NCBI GenBank assembly: GCA_947494545.1
Contig: CANLVH010000004.1
Coordinates: forward strand, 1 to 64,000
Source: an uncultured Mesonia sp.
GTDB taxonomy: Bacteria > Bacteroidota > Bacteroidia > Flavobacteriales > Flavobacteriaceae
DNA length: 64,000 nt
Reading direction: 5' to 3'
Numbering within the stretch: the stretch's first letter is position 1; every line of letters begins with the position of its first letter. Position numbers and translations under genes: made by a program. The notes below the pieces were generated by a model. The model made no database searches. It had not been told where the DNA came from and was given only the letters and a program-made list of their open reading frames with translations. Positions 44,506 through 52,056 of the stretch are shown here, piece by piece.

Positions 44506-46653
44506 ATGCGTCAATTTTTAGGTAGTTTATTGTTTATATTTCCCTTATTAATTTTTGGACAAGAAAATGTTGGTAATTCAGAGCGGTATCCAATTTTTCC
44601 TGCTTGTGATAGTGTGAGTGCCAAAATGCAAGAAAATTGCTTTAATAAAACATTAATCAAGAAATTAAAAGAAAATTTTAAACTTCCCACTTTAGTTGCA
44701 GAAGAAAATTATACCGGGCAAATAACGGTTCTTTTTGAAGTGACTCCGGAAGGCAACTTTCGTAGTATTTATGTAGATGCTTATTACGAGGAGTTAAAAA
44801 CAGAAATAGAACGCGTAATAAAAGAATTGCCGCAAGTAAAACCTGCAACCTACAATGGCCGACCTATTTTTATGCAATTTAAAATGCCGGTAAGAATTCC
44901 TATAGAAGAAAACACTGCCAAAACTTTACCTATAGACACTAAAAAGTATTCTACTTTTGGTGCAGAAAATACCAAAGAAACAACCCAAACTAAAAAAAGT
45001 ACTAACAGAATAAATACAGAATACGATAGTATAAGCAAAAATACCACCGGTAAAAACTGGCAAAATCCTTCGTATTCCAGTAACATTAATATTCCGTTTT
45101 CACACGAAGTCTATAGTAGGTTTGACGATGATTTGAACCAAATAGGCACAAATGCGCATACCGCCGTAAAACCTTATTTGTATAAAAAAGTAAATAATTA
45201 CTACAATTTTGAAGAAGAAAAGAAAAACCTAGCCTACGATACCGATACTTGGTTTGGTAGAAAATTTTTTAACGAGCACTTGGTGCGTTTGCAAGGAGAG
45301 GATTTCTGGTTTACTGCAGATGTAGCAGCAGATTTGCAAATAGGAAAAGATTTTGATGCAGATTTTAATTATACCTATAACAATACCAGGGCGGCGGTTA
45401 TACAAGGTGGTTTGGGAGACTCTTTTAATTTCTATGCTGCAGTTTACGAAAGTCAAGGGCGTTTTGCGCAATATTTTAACCAGTATGCAGAGTCAATTAG
45501 GCCAGATGGCGGAAATCCTGCAATAATTCCCGGTCGCGGAATTGCAAAAGATTTTAGAGATGGAGATTACGACTATCCAATTGCAGAAGGTTATATTTCT
45601 TATAGCCCAAGCAAATTTTTTAATTTACAATTCGGGCACGGAAAAAACTTTATAGGAGATGGCTATCGTTCTATGCTAATGAGTGATGTAGCCAGCCCTT
45701 ATCCTTATTTCAAAATAACTACTAATTTCTGGAAATTACAATATACCAACACCTGGATGTCTATGCGTGATGTGCGGCCGGCAGTTACAGATAGTGGCTC
45801 TTTTAGAACAAAATATATGGCCACACATTATTTAAGTTATAATGTTACCAAACGCTTAAACATTGGTTTATTTGAGTCTGTGGTCTGGGAAAACGATAAC
45901 GACCGCGGTTTTGATTTAAACTACTTAAACCCAATAATTTTTTATCGTGCCATCGAATTTTCTACAGGATCTCGCGGAGGAAATGCGCTTATTGGTTTAA
46001 GCGGTAAATATAAATGGAGTAACCATTTTAATATGTATGCGCAGTTAATGATAGATGAGTTTTCTTCGGGCGATATTTTTGGCGGAAAACAGAGTTTTAA
46101 AAACAAACTAGCTTACCAAATTGGATTAAAGTATTTTAATGCCTTTGATGTAAACAATTTGCAATTACAATTAGAGTATAACCAGGCCAGACCTTATACC
46201 TATTCGCATAACACCATAACCTTAAATTACGGTCATAATAATCAATCTGTGGCGCATTTATGGGGCGCTAATTTTAGAGAGGTAATTGCTATTGCGCGGT
46301 ACAAGAAAGATAGATGGTATGGCTCTGCAAAACTAATTGTTGGTAAACGTGGTTTGGAGTTAGAAAAAGATTTAAATCCGTATTATGGCGGCGATATTTA
46401 TGGTTCTGAATACGATATAGAAACCAAAGAGGGGAACGAAATTCTTCAAGGGAACAAAACAGATTTCTTTTATGGCGAATTGGAACTTGGTTATATTGTA
46501 AATCCGGCGACCAATTTAAAAGTATACACAAATATTATTCATAGAAACTTAAATCCTACAATACCCGATACACCAAGAAAATTACAAGAAAGTACAACTT
46601 GGTTAAATTTTGGTTTTAGAACAGACTTGTTCAATTGGTACTATGATTTTTAA
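44506..46653 (+). CDS. remB: RemB-like gliding motility / Wzi-like outer-membrane protein with N-terminal TonB C-terminal domain
   Basis: A 715-residue exported protein (signal peptide about 1-18, ending IFG-Q). Residues about 27-132 form a TonB C-terminal-like domain: RYPIFPACDSVSAKMQENC (Cys34, Cys45), GQITVLFEVTPEGNFRSIYV, RVIKELPQVKPATYNGRPIFMQFKMPV. It parallels the neighbouring TonB segment by segment. A low-complexity Lys/Thr linker (about 135-190) follows, then a beta barrel of the capsule-assembly Wzi/RemB type with strand phrases such as YISYSPSKFFNLQFGHGKNF and an aromatic C-terminus (WLNFGFRTDLFNWYYDF). RemB contributes to gliding in Flavobacterium johnsoniae, where it also lies near sprA. 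The symbol is assigned from architecture and context. Confidence 0.8.
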   Translation: MRQFLGSLLFIFPLLIFGQENVGNSERYPIFPACDSVSAKMQENCFNKTLIKKLKENFKLPTLVAEENYTGQITVLFEVTPEGNFRSIYVDAYYEELKTEIERVIKELPQVKPATYNGRPIFMQFKMPVRIPIEENTAKTLPIDTKKYSTFGAENTKETTQTKKSTNRINTEYDSISKNTTGKNWQNPSYSSNINIPFSHEVYSRFDDDLNQIGTNAHTAVKPYLYKKVNNYYNFEEEKKNLAYDTDTWFGRKFFNEHLVRLQGEDFWFTADVAADLQIGKDFDADFNYTYNNTRAAVIQGGLGDSFNFYAAVYESQGRFAQYFNQYAESIRPDGGNPAIIPGRGIAKDFRDGDYDYPIAEGYISYSPSKFFNLQFGHGKNFIGDGYRSMLMSDVASPYPYFKITTNFWKLQYTNTWMSMRDVRPAVTDSGSFRTKYMATHYLSYNVTKRLNIGLFESVVWENDNDRGFDLNYLNPIIFYRAIEFSTGSRGGNALIGLSGKYKWSNHFNMYAQLMIDEFSSGDIFGGKQSFKNKLAYQIGLKYFNAFDVNNLQLQLEYNQARPYTYSHNTITLNYGHNNQSVAHLWGANFREVIAIARYKKDRWYGSAKLIVGKRGLELEKDLNPYYGGDIYGSEYDIETKEGNEILQGNKTDFFYGELELGYIVNPATNLKVYTNIIHRNLNPTIPDTPRKLQESTTWLNFGFRTDLFNWYYDF

Positions 46654-46813
46654 AGGGTAAATTGTGTAAATTAAATTGTAAAATTATCGCAATTTCTTTG
46701 ACCTAAGCCGAGTTTTTTCCGTAAAGCTAAACTTAAAATAAGTTGGAAGCAGATAAATTTATAGTTTACTGAATGGGTTGTTTTTGGAAGAAAAATTTAA
46801 CGTGTTATGGCTC

Positions 46814-46843
46814 TTGCTAAGACTGTTTTTAAGAGTATCTTTG
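46814..46843 (+). promoter_or_regulatory. Promoter of the cyoE-cox cluster
   Basis: TTG (46814-46816), 19 nt, then TATCTTTG (46836-46843). A good match to the Bacteroidota consensus, about 20 nt before the predicted TTG start of cyoE. Confidence 0.7.
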
Positions 46844-46867
46844 CAGCCGAAAAACAAGTGAATTTTT

Positions 46868-47770
46868 TTGAGCAAGGCAATATCAAATAACGCTTCTGTA
46901 AGCTTTGGGGCAGATTTTAAAGAAATAACCAAAATGCGGTTAACGGTAAGCGTTGTGTTTTCGTCTGCAGCAGGTTATTTTTTAGGAGCTCCGGTAGTAG
47001 ATTTTGTTACGCTGTTATTGTTGGCCATAGGCGGTTATTTAATGGTTGGCGCGTCTAACGCTTTTAACCAAATAGCCGAAAAAAATCTAGACGCCAAGAT
47101 GAACCGCACAAAAAACAGACCCATTCCCGCAGGACGAATGAGTGTTACCAGTGCGGCGGCCATTGCTATCTCGTTTACAATTTTAGGTTTGTATGTCTTG
47201 TATTACATCAACCCGATAACTGCGGTTTTTGGAGCGGTTTCTATATTTTTATATACTTGTGTATATACGCCTTTAAAAACCAAAACGCCTCTGTCTGTAT
47301 TTGTTGGTGCTTTCCCCGGGGCCATTCCTTTTATGATGGGTTGGGTTGCTGCAACTAACGAGTTTAGTATAGAGCCCGGAACGTTATTTATGATTCAGTT
47401 TTTTTGGCAATTTCCGCATTTTTGGGCCTTGGGCTGGTGGCTTTACGATGACTATAAGCGCGGCGGGTTTTTTATGTTACCAACCGGAAAAAGAGATCGC
47501 GGAACTGCAATTCAGATAATTTTATATACAATCTGGACAATTCTTGTTTCTATAATTCCTGTTTTTCAAGTAACCGGTAGATTGTATTTAACTCCGGTAG
47601 CCGGCGTTTTAATTTTCTTGTTAGGTTTAGGAATGTTGTATTATGCTATAAAATTATACAAAAAAAGAGACGAGAAAACCGCCAAGCAACTAATGTTTGC
47701 AAGTGTGAGTTATATTACCTTGCTGCAAATAATATATGTATTAGATAAATTTTTAAGAGTATGGATTTAA
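46868..47770 (+). CDS. cyoE: Heme O synthase (protoheme IX farnesyltransferase)
   Basis: A 300-residue UbiA-family membrane prenyltransferase that attaches farnesyl to heme b for the oxidase. Eight to nine helices. First Asp-rich site NQIAEKNLDAKMNRTKNRPIP and the second loop motif LYDDYKRGGFFMLP are present. The start is a TTG at 46868 (in-frame stop TGA at 46859); the next ATG (codon 23) would remove part of the conserved DFKEITK start. The last 10 bp overlap the next gene (coxC-like), so translation is coupled. First gene of the second oxidase cluster. Confidence 0.94.
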   Translation: MSKAISNNASVSFGADFKEITKMRLTVSVVFSSAAGYFLGAPVVDFVTLLLLAIGGYLMVGASNAFNQIAEKNLDAKMNRTKNRPIPAGRMSVTSAAAIAISFTILGLYVLYYINPITAVFGAVSIFLYTCVYTPLKTKTPLSVFVGAFPGAIPFMMGWVAATNEFSIEPGTLFMIQFFWQFPHFWALGWWLYDDYKRGGFFMLPTGKRDRGTAIQIILYTIWTILVSIIPVFQVTGRLYLTPVAGVLIFLLGLGMLYYAIKLYKKRDEKTAKQLMFASVSYITLLQIIYVLDKFLRVWI

Positions 47771-48342
47771 CCGAAGGTACCACCCAAGAAAAGAATGTTC
47801 GTTCTAGAAAAATGATGCTTTGGTTTGCAATTGTAAGCATGGCTATGATGTTTGCCGGACTTACCAGTGCTTATGTAGTAAGCAAAAACAGACCAGATTG
47901 GTTAACAGAGTTTCAATTGCCAGATTATTTTTTATGGAGTACGCTGGCTATAGTGATTAGTAGCTTTAGTTTTCATTTTTCTAAAAAAATGATTTTAAAT
48001 AATGAGCGACAAAAAGCAACCGGTTTATTAGTTCTTACTTTAGTATTGGGACTTCTATTCGTTTTTTTACAATTTAAGGGTTTTAGAGCAATTGTAGAAC
48101 AAGGTTATTATTTTACCGGAGGAGAAAGTACGGTAACTACTTCCTTTCTTTATTTGTTTGTACTTGCGCATATGGTGCACATTTTAGGAGGCTTAATTAC
48201 CCTTTTGGTGGTAATTTATAATCATTTTAAACAACGCTACAAACCTGGTCAAATGCTTGGTATAGAACTGGGTGCGACGTTTTGGCATTTTTTAGATATT
48301 CTGTGGCTTTACCTGTTTTTCTTTTTATATTTCTTTAGATAA
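47761..48342 (+). CDS. Cytochrome c oxidase subunit III-like protein (first of two)
   Basis: A 193-residue COX3-family membrane protein with five helices. It shows the family segments MMFAGLTSAYVVSK, LAHMVHILGGLI (His in the core) and ATFWHFLDILWLYLFFFLY at the end. Its ATG overlaps the last codons of cyoE. A second, longer subunit III follows 45 bp later, so the oxidase may carry two subunit III-type proteins or use one as an assembly factor. In many Bacteroidota both are present in tandem (recollection, not checked). Confidence 0.92.
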   Translation: MDLTEGTTQEKNVRSRKMMLWFAIVSMAMMFAGLTSAYVVSKNRPDWLTEFQLPDYFLWSTLAIVISSFSFHFSKKMILNNERQKATGLLVLTLVLGLLFVFLQFKGFRAIVEQGYYFTGGESTVTTSFLYLFVLAHMVHILGGLITLLVVIYNHFKQRYKPGQMLGIELGATFWHFLDILWLYLFFFLYFFR

Positions 48343-48352
48343 TAAAATTAAC

Positions 48353-48360
48353 TATTTTTG
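48353..48360 (+). promoter_or_regulatory. Possible internal promoter box before the second subunit III gene
   Basis: TATTTTTG matches TAnnTTTG 27 nt before the ATG at 48388, in the 45-bp gap after the first subunit III gene. No -33 TTTG, so uncertain. Confidence 0.35.
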
Positions 48361-48387
48361 CTAAATACTTAACAATAATCTCTCTTT

Positions 48388-49374
48388 ATGGAAACTGCTG
48401 TTGCGAAAACAGGTACAGAAAGTAAAACCTGGGGTGGAGGACCAAAATCTCCTTTAAAAGTGAGTTACGGTAAGTTGATGATGTGGGTGTTCTTAGCATC
48501 AGACTCGTTAACTTTTTCCGGCTTTTTGGCATCCTACGGTTTAATACGGTTTAAATTTTCAGATGAATGGCCTATCGCCGACGAGGTCTTTAATCACTTT
48601 CCCTTTTTACACGGGGTAGACGCACCAATGTATTATGTGGCGTTAATGACTTTTATCTTGATATTTTCTTCTGTAACTATGGTATTGGCCGTAGACGCAG
48701 GACATAAAATGCAAAAAGGAAAAGTTACTACCTACTTATTTCTAACTATTATTGGTGGTTTAATATTCTTAGGATCACAAGCTTGGGAGTGGAAAAACTT
48801 TATTAATGGTACTTATGGAGCGGTAAAAACCAAGGGTGGTAATATTGTTCAATTTGTAGATACACAAGGAGAGCGCTTGGCTATTGCAGATGTAGCGCAA
48901 GCATTGCCGGGTCAACGCGTTCATCAAAAACCAAGTGAAGCTATTTGGTATAGTTTTGATGAAAGAGATATACCTACGTATAGTTTAGAAGAAGTAAAGA
49001 AAGGGTTTATGGCCAATGAAGATATCTTGGTTCGTATTCAAACCTTAGACGATAGAGGGCAAAAAGTTATTTTGTCTCGTGACAAGTCTATAAGCCTTAT
49101 AGAAAACCAAGCAGCAGGTGTTGTAGAAGGAGCAAATCTTACAGAAAACGAATACGGTCCGCCGTTGTTCGCAGATTTCTTTTTCTTTATTACCGGCTTT
49201 CACGGCTTTCACGTTTCTATTGGGGTAATGCTTAATATTATTATATTCTTTAATGTTCTTATAGGAACTTACGAAAAAAGAGGTAGCTACGAAATGGTAG
49301 AAAAAGTTGGACTTTACTGGCACTTTGTAGACCTTGTTTGGGTTTTTGTATTTACATTCTTTTATCTTGTATAA
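48388..49374 (+). CDS. Cytochrome c oxidase subunit III with a soluble insertion (second of two)
   Basis: A 328-residue COX3-family protein. N-terminal helices (KLMMWVFLASDSLTFSGFLASYG; about 28-50, 80-100, 113-133) and C-terminal helices (FFFFITGFHGFHVSIGVMLN; ending YWHFVDLVWVFVFTFFYLV) are standard, with the E in SQAWEWKNF conserved. Between them, residues about 143-246 form a hydrophilic segment of about 100 residues (NIVQFVDTQGERLAIADVAQ..., VKKGFMANEDILVRIQTLDD) absent from mitochondrial and proteobacterial subunit III. It may form a small domain on one face of the oxidase. Confidence 0.92.
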   Translation: METAVAKTGTESKTWGGGPKSPLKVSYGKLMMWVFLASDSLTFSGFLASYGLIRFKFSDEWPIADEVFNHFPFLHGVDAPMYYVALMTFILIFSSVTMVLAVDAGHKMQKGKVTTYLFLTIIGGLIFLGSQAWEWKNFINGTYGAVKTKGGNIVQFVDTQGERLAIADVAQALPGQRVHQKPSEAIWYSFDERDIPTYSLEEVKKGFMANEDILVRIQTLDDRGQKVILSRDKSISLIENQAAGVVEGANLTENEYGPPLFADFFFFITGFHGFHVSIGVMLNIIIFFNVLIGTYEKRGSYEMVEKVGLYWHFVDLVWVFVFTFFYLV

Positions 49375-49392
49375 TCTTTTTAGACATTAAAA

Positions 49393-49761
49393 ATGGCAGA
49401 AACGAACACACATACAAAAAACGATAATTCCGCTGTAAAAAGAATCTGGACAGTATTTGTAATACTATCTATAGTAACTATTGTAGAAGTAGTGCTAGGT
49501 ATTTTTAGACCAGATTTCTTAGTGCATACAGATTTCGTTTACTTAAGTCTTCTTAATTGGATATTTATTCTTCTAACCATCTATAAGGCATATTATATAG
49601 TTTGGGCATTTATGCATATGGAGCACGAAACCAAAGGTCTTAGAAGAGCTATAATTTGGACATCCGGGTTCTTGATAATTTATCTGGTATTTATTTTCCT
49701 TACCGAAGGGAATTATATTTACGAAGTTATGAAAAACGGGTTTGTAGCCTGGGACTTTTAA
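49393..49761 (+). CDS. Cytochrome c oxidase subunit IV-type protein
   Basis: A 122-residue protein with three hydrophobic helices (about 20-38, 48-72, 86-104) after a short polar N-terminus. VKRIWTVFVILSIVTIVEVVLG and the MHMEHE segment fit the prokaryotic COX4 (CyoD/CoxD-type) family, a small structural subunit of heme-copper oxidases. 18 bp after subunit III and followed by a terminator, so it ends the cyoE-cox transcript. Confidence 0.9.
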   Translation: MAETNTHTKNDNSAVKRIWTVFVILSIVTIVEVVLGIFRPDFLVHTDFVYLSLLNWIFILLTIYKAYYIVWAFMHMEHETKGLRRAIIWTSGFLIIYLVFIFLTEGNYIYEVMKNGFVAWDF

Positions 49762-49774
49762 AAGTTAAAAACAC

Positions 49775-49806
49775 AAAAAAGACGGTTTATTGAAGCCGTC
49801 TTTTTT
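49775..49806 (+). terminator. Terminator after the oxidase subunit IV gene
   Basis: AAAAAAGACGG (49775-49785) / CCGTCTTTTTT (49796-49806) with a 10-nt loop and T-run. The next promoter box begins at its last base. Confidence 0.88.
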
Positions 49807-49813
49807 ACTTTTG
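49806..49813 (+). promoter_or_regulatory. -7 promoter box of the SCO-like/SCO/DUF420 genes
   Basis: TACTTTTG matches TAnnTTTG 24 nt before the ATG at 49838. Its first base is the last T of the preceding terminator. No -33 TTTG visible. Confidence 0.55.
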
Positions 49814-49837
49814 CACGAGGTTGTTTAAAACATAGCT

Positions 49838-50479
49838 ATGAAAAAAACTGCAGTCCTCATTGTGCTGTTTGCGCTACCAATTGTAGCCTACTTATTCTTC
49901 TCTTCCGGGGTTAATAATTTTGTAAAATTGCCCACCTTAACTTCTAACGTAAAAGAAATTAATAATTTTTCTCCTCTCGAGAAAAGTTCCGTAAAGCTAG
50001 AAGATAAAATTACTATACTCTCCGTATACGGCTCAGATATAGAGAAAATGGGCGGAAATGCCTTTAATCTCAATGAAAAGATTTACGATAAAAACTATGA
50101 GTTTAACGACTTTCAATTTGTTGTTTTAGCAGAAGACGGGACGCAAGAACAAGCAAAGCATCTTTTGCAACAAATAGGAACTACCGTAAACCCAAAAAAA
50201 TGGAATTTTGTTTTTGGTTCTACAAAGCAAATTCAAGAGGTTTTTGCAAGCTTGCAAACAGATTTGCAACTAGATGAAGATTTTGCCACGCCCTATACTT
50301 TTATAATAGATAAAGAACGCAATTTAAGAGGCAGAAACGATGACGAAAATATTGAAGATGGCACGTTATATGGTTATAACACCAGTTCAGTTGGGCAGTT
50401 AAGCAATAAAATGGTAGATGATGTAAAAGTTATCTTGGCGGAATATAGGTTAGAATTGAAAAAATATAAGGAGAAGTAA
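49838..50479 (+). CDS. Cysteine-free SCO/thioredoxin-like membrane-anchored protein
   Basis: A 213-residue protein with an N-terminal membrane anchor or signal (MKKTAVLIVLFALPIVAYLFF). The remainder follows the thioredoxin/SCO strand-helix order: KITILSVYGSD, FQFVVLAEDGTQEQAKHLLQ, KKWNFVFGSTKQIQEVFASL, and TPYTFIIDKERNLRGRNDDE. The last two align by eye with the WHMLSGTQEGVFDLANKSF and YFALVDQNGYIRSRED stretches of the SCO protein encoded 5 bp downstream. It contains no cysteine at all, so neither CxxxC nor CxxC copper or redox chemistry is possible. I read it as a degenerate SCO paralogue, perhaps a partner or scaffold in oxidase assembly. Confidence 0.7.
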   Translation: MKKTAVLIVLFALPIVAYLFFSSGVNNFVKLPTLTSNVKEINNFSPLEKSSVKLEDKITILSVYGSDIEKMGGNAFNLNEKIYDKNYEFNDFQFVVLAEDGTQEQAKHLLQQIGTTVNPKKWNFVFGSTKQIQEVFASLQTDLQLDEDFATPYTFIIDKERNLRGRNDDENIEDGTLYGYNTSSVGQLSNKMVDDVKVILAEYRLELKKYKEK

Positions 50480-50484
50480 ATAAA

Positions 50485-51180
50485 ATGAAACGTAAATATT
50501 CTTACATAGGTCTAGCAATTATAATTTTGGTATTTGGCATTATCGTAATTCCTAAAATAGCCGAAAGAACTGCTAAGGGAAATATTGTAGAAAACGATAG
50601 ATTAAGCGGTTCTTCTAAAACAAAAAGTAGCGACGATTTAGCGTATATTAATATTGAGGGCAAAAATAAAAAAGTACCGGATTTTAAATTTGTAGATCAA
50701 AATAACGACACAATTACCAACCAAGATTATAAAGGAAAAGTGTATGTGGTAGAGTTCTTTTTTACTTCTTGTCCTACTATCTGTCCTAAAATGCATGATA
50801 ATATGTTACAAGTGCAAAAAGCTTTTCAGAACGAAGATAATTTTGGCATTGCGTCTATTAGTATAGATTCTAAAAACGATACTCCACAGCAACTAAAAGA
50901 ATATGCAGATAAGAATGGTGTAGAGCATCCTAATTGGCATATGCTCAGCGGTACGCAAGAAGGCGTTTTTGATTTGGCCAATAAAAGCTTTAACCTTTAC
51001 GCAGCTTATAACCCGGAAGTAGAAGGTAATTTTGAGCATTCTGGTTATTTTGCCTTGGTAGATCAGAATGGATACATCCGTTCGCGCGAAGATCAATTTG
51101 GTAACCCTATTTTGTTTTACAATGGTTTAGAACAAGAACAAATTGACAAATTAATTGCTGATATTAAAAAACTATTATAA
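50485..51180 (+). CDS. SCO family copper-binding protein (SCO1/SenC)
   Basis: A 231-residue membrane-anchored (helix about 6-23) periplasmic thioredoxin-fold protein. Copper-site residues are complete: Cys96 and Cys100 in FFTSCPTICPKMHDNM, and His185 in NFEHSGYFALVDQ. SCO proteins deliver copper to the CuA site of oxidase subunit II or keep its cysteines reduced. It follows the cysteine-free relative by 5 bp, and its stop overlaps the next start (TAATG), supporting co-translation with the DUF420 protein. Confidence 0.94.
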   Translation: MKRKYSYIGLAIIILVFGIIVIPKIAERTAKGNIVENDRLSGSSKTKSSDDLAYINIEGKNKKVPDFKFVDQNNDTITNQDYKGKVYVVEFFFTSCPTICPKMHDNMLQVQKAFQNEDNFGIASISIDSKNDTPQQLKEYADKNGVEHPNWHMLSGTQEGVFDLANKSFNLYAAYNPEVEGNFEHSGYFALVDQNGYIRSREDQFGNPILFYNGLEQEQIDKLIADIKKLL

Positions 51181-51716
51181 TGCAGCCAAGTAGTAAAAAA
51201 GACAAAATAGCCATTCCGGTTATTATTCTATTGTCTGTACTGGTACCGTTAATCGTGTTGGTTTTAATGAATTTACCCACGCGTTACGACTTGCTTGGTT
51301 TAGATTTAGGAACCTTTCCTTTCTTTCACGCACTTTTAAACGGGACAACAGCTATTTTGCTTTTATTGGGTTATTTTTTTATTAGGTCCGGAAAACGCAA
51401 AAGCCACCGTAATGTTATGGTAACTGCTTTTGTCTTATCTACAATTTTTTTAATAAGTTATGTGATTTCTAAAATAAGTAACGATCCTGTGCCTTACGGC
51501 GGAGAAGGTTTTTTAAAACCAATTTATTTTTTTATACTAATAACTCATATTTTATTGTCGGCCATTATTGTACCTTTGGTGTTGTTTACTATGTACCGCG
51601 GATTAACTAAAGAGTACGAAAAACATAAGAAAATTGCGCGATGGACGTTCCCTATATGGTTATACGTAGCAATTACCGGAGTTTTAGTATATTTATTTAT
51701 GCTACCGTATTATTGA
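51180..51716 (+). CDS. DUF420 membrane protein (oxidase-associated)
   Basis: A 178-residue protein with five hydrophobic helices (about 11-30, 44-64, 77-97, 114-138, 154-175). It has the DUF420 segments FFHALLNGTTAILLLLGYFFIRSGKRKSHRNVM, with His in helix 2 and after the basic loop, and ITHILLSAIIVPLVLFTMYRGL. DUF420 (YozB-like) genes usually sit beside oxidase or heme A assembly genes, and function is thought to lie in oxidase assembly. The start overlaps the SCO stop codon by one base. Confidence 0.92.
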   Translation: MQPSSKKDKIAIPVIILLSVLVPLIVLVLMNLPTRYDLLGLDLGTFPFFHALLNGTTAILLLLGYFFIRSGKRKSHRNVMVTAFVLSTIFLISYVISKISNDPVPYGGEGFLKPIYFFILITHILLSAIIVPLVLFTMYRGLTKEYEKHKKIARWTFPIWLYVAITGVLVYLFMLPYY

Positions 51717-51738
51717 TGATTTGATAAAACCAATTCTA

Positions 51739-51972
51739 ATGCATTCAAAAAAAATACTTCTTTCTTTTTTAACGCTATTTATTGGCTTTGCTGCCAATGC
51801 ACAATGTTCTATGTGTCGCGCCGTTTTAGAAAGTCAAGACGACGGCAGTGCGGCAGCAGGCATTAACGATGGTATTATGTACCTTATGGTATTTCCTTAT
51901 TTATTAATAGGAATTGTAGGTGTTGTAATTTACCGTATGAATCGTAAAGGAGTTGCAGAAAAAGAAAATTAA
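51739..51972 (+). CDS. Small membrane protein with N-terminal CSMC motif
   Basis: A 77-residue protein from the ATG at 51739 (a TTG at 51721 would add six residues). The signal sequence KKILLSFLTLFIGFAANA is followed directly by QCSMCRAVLESQDDGSAAAG, then one TM helix (about 48-68, IMYLMVFPYLLIGIVGVVIY) and a basic tail. After cleavage the mature N-terminus would begin QCSMC, a two-Cys/one-Met cluster suitable for copper or heme-related chemistry. It follows the SCO and DUF420 genes, so a role in oxidase assembly is plausible. Family name not recognised. Confidence 0.75.
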   Translation: MHSKKILLSFLTLFIGFAANAQCSMCRAVLESQDDGSAAAGINDGIMYLMVFPYLLIGIVGVVIYRMNRKGVAEKEN

Positions 51973-52056
51973 CTTTTTTTGCTATTGCAATGTAACATTT
52001 CTGCCTTTTAAAAGTCATATAAATAAATTGTTCTACTTTTTGCGCAATATATTTAT

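Noticed and set aside
52034-52042. TACTTTTTG as -7 box of the ABC efflux operon
   Set aside because: One base too many between TA and TTTG and no -33 partner; mentioned only in the gene entry.
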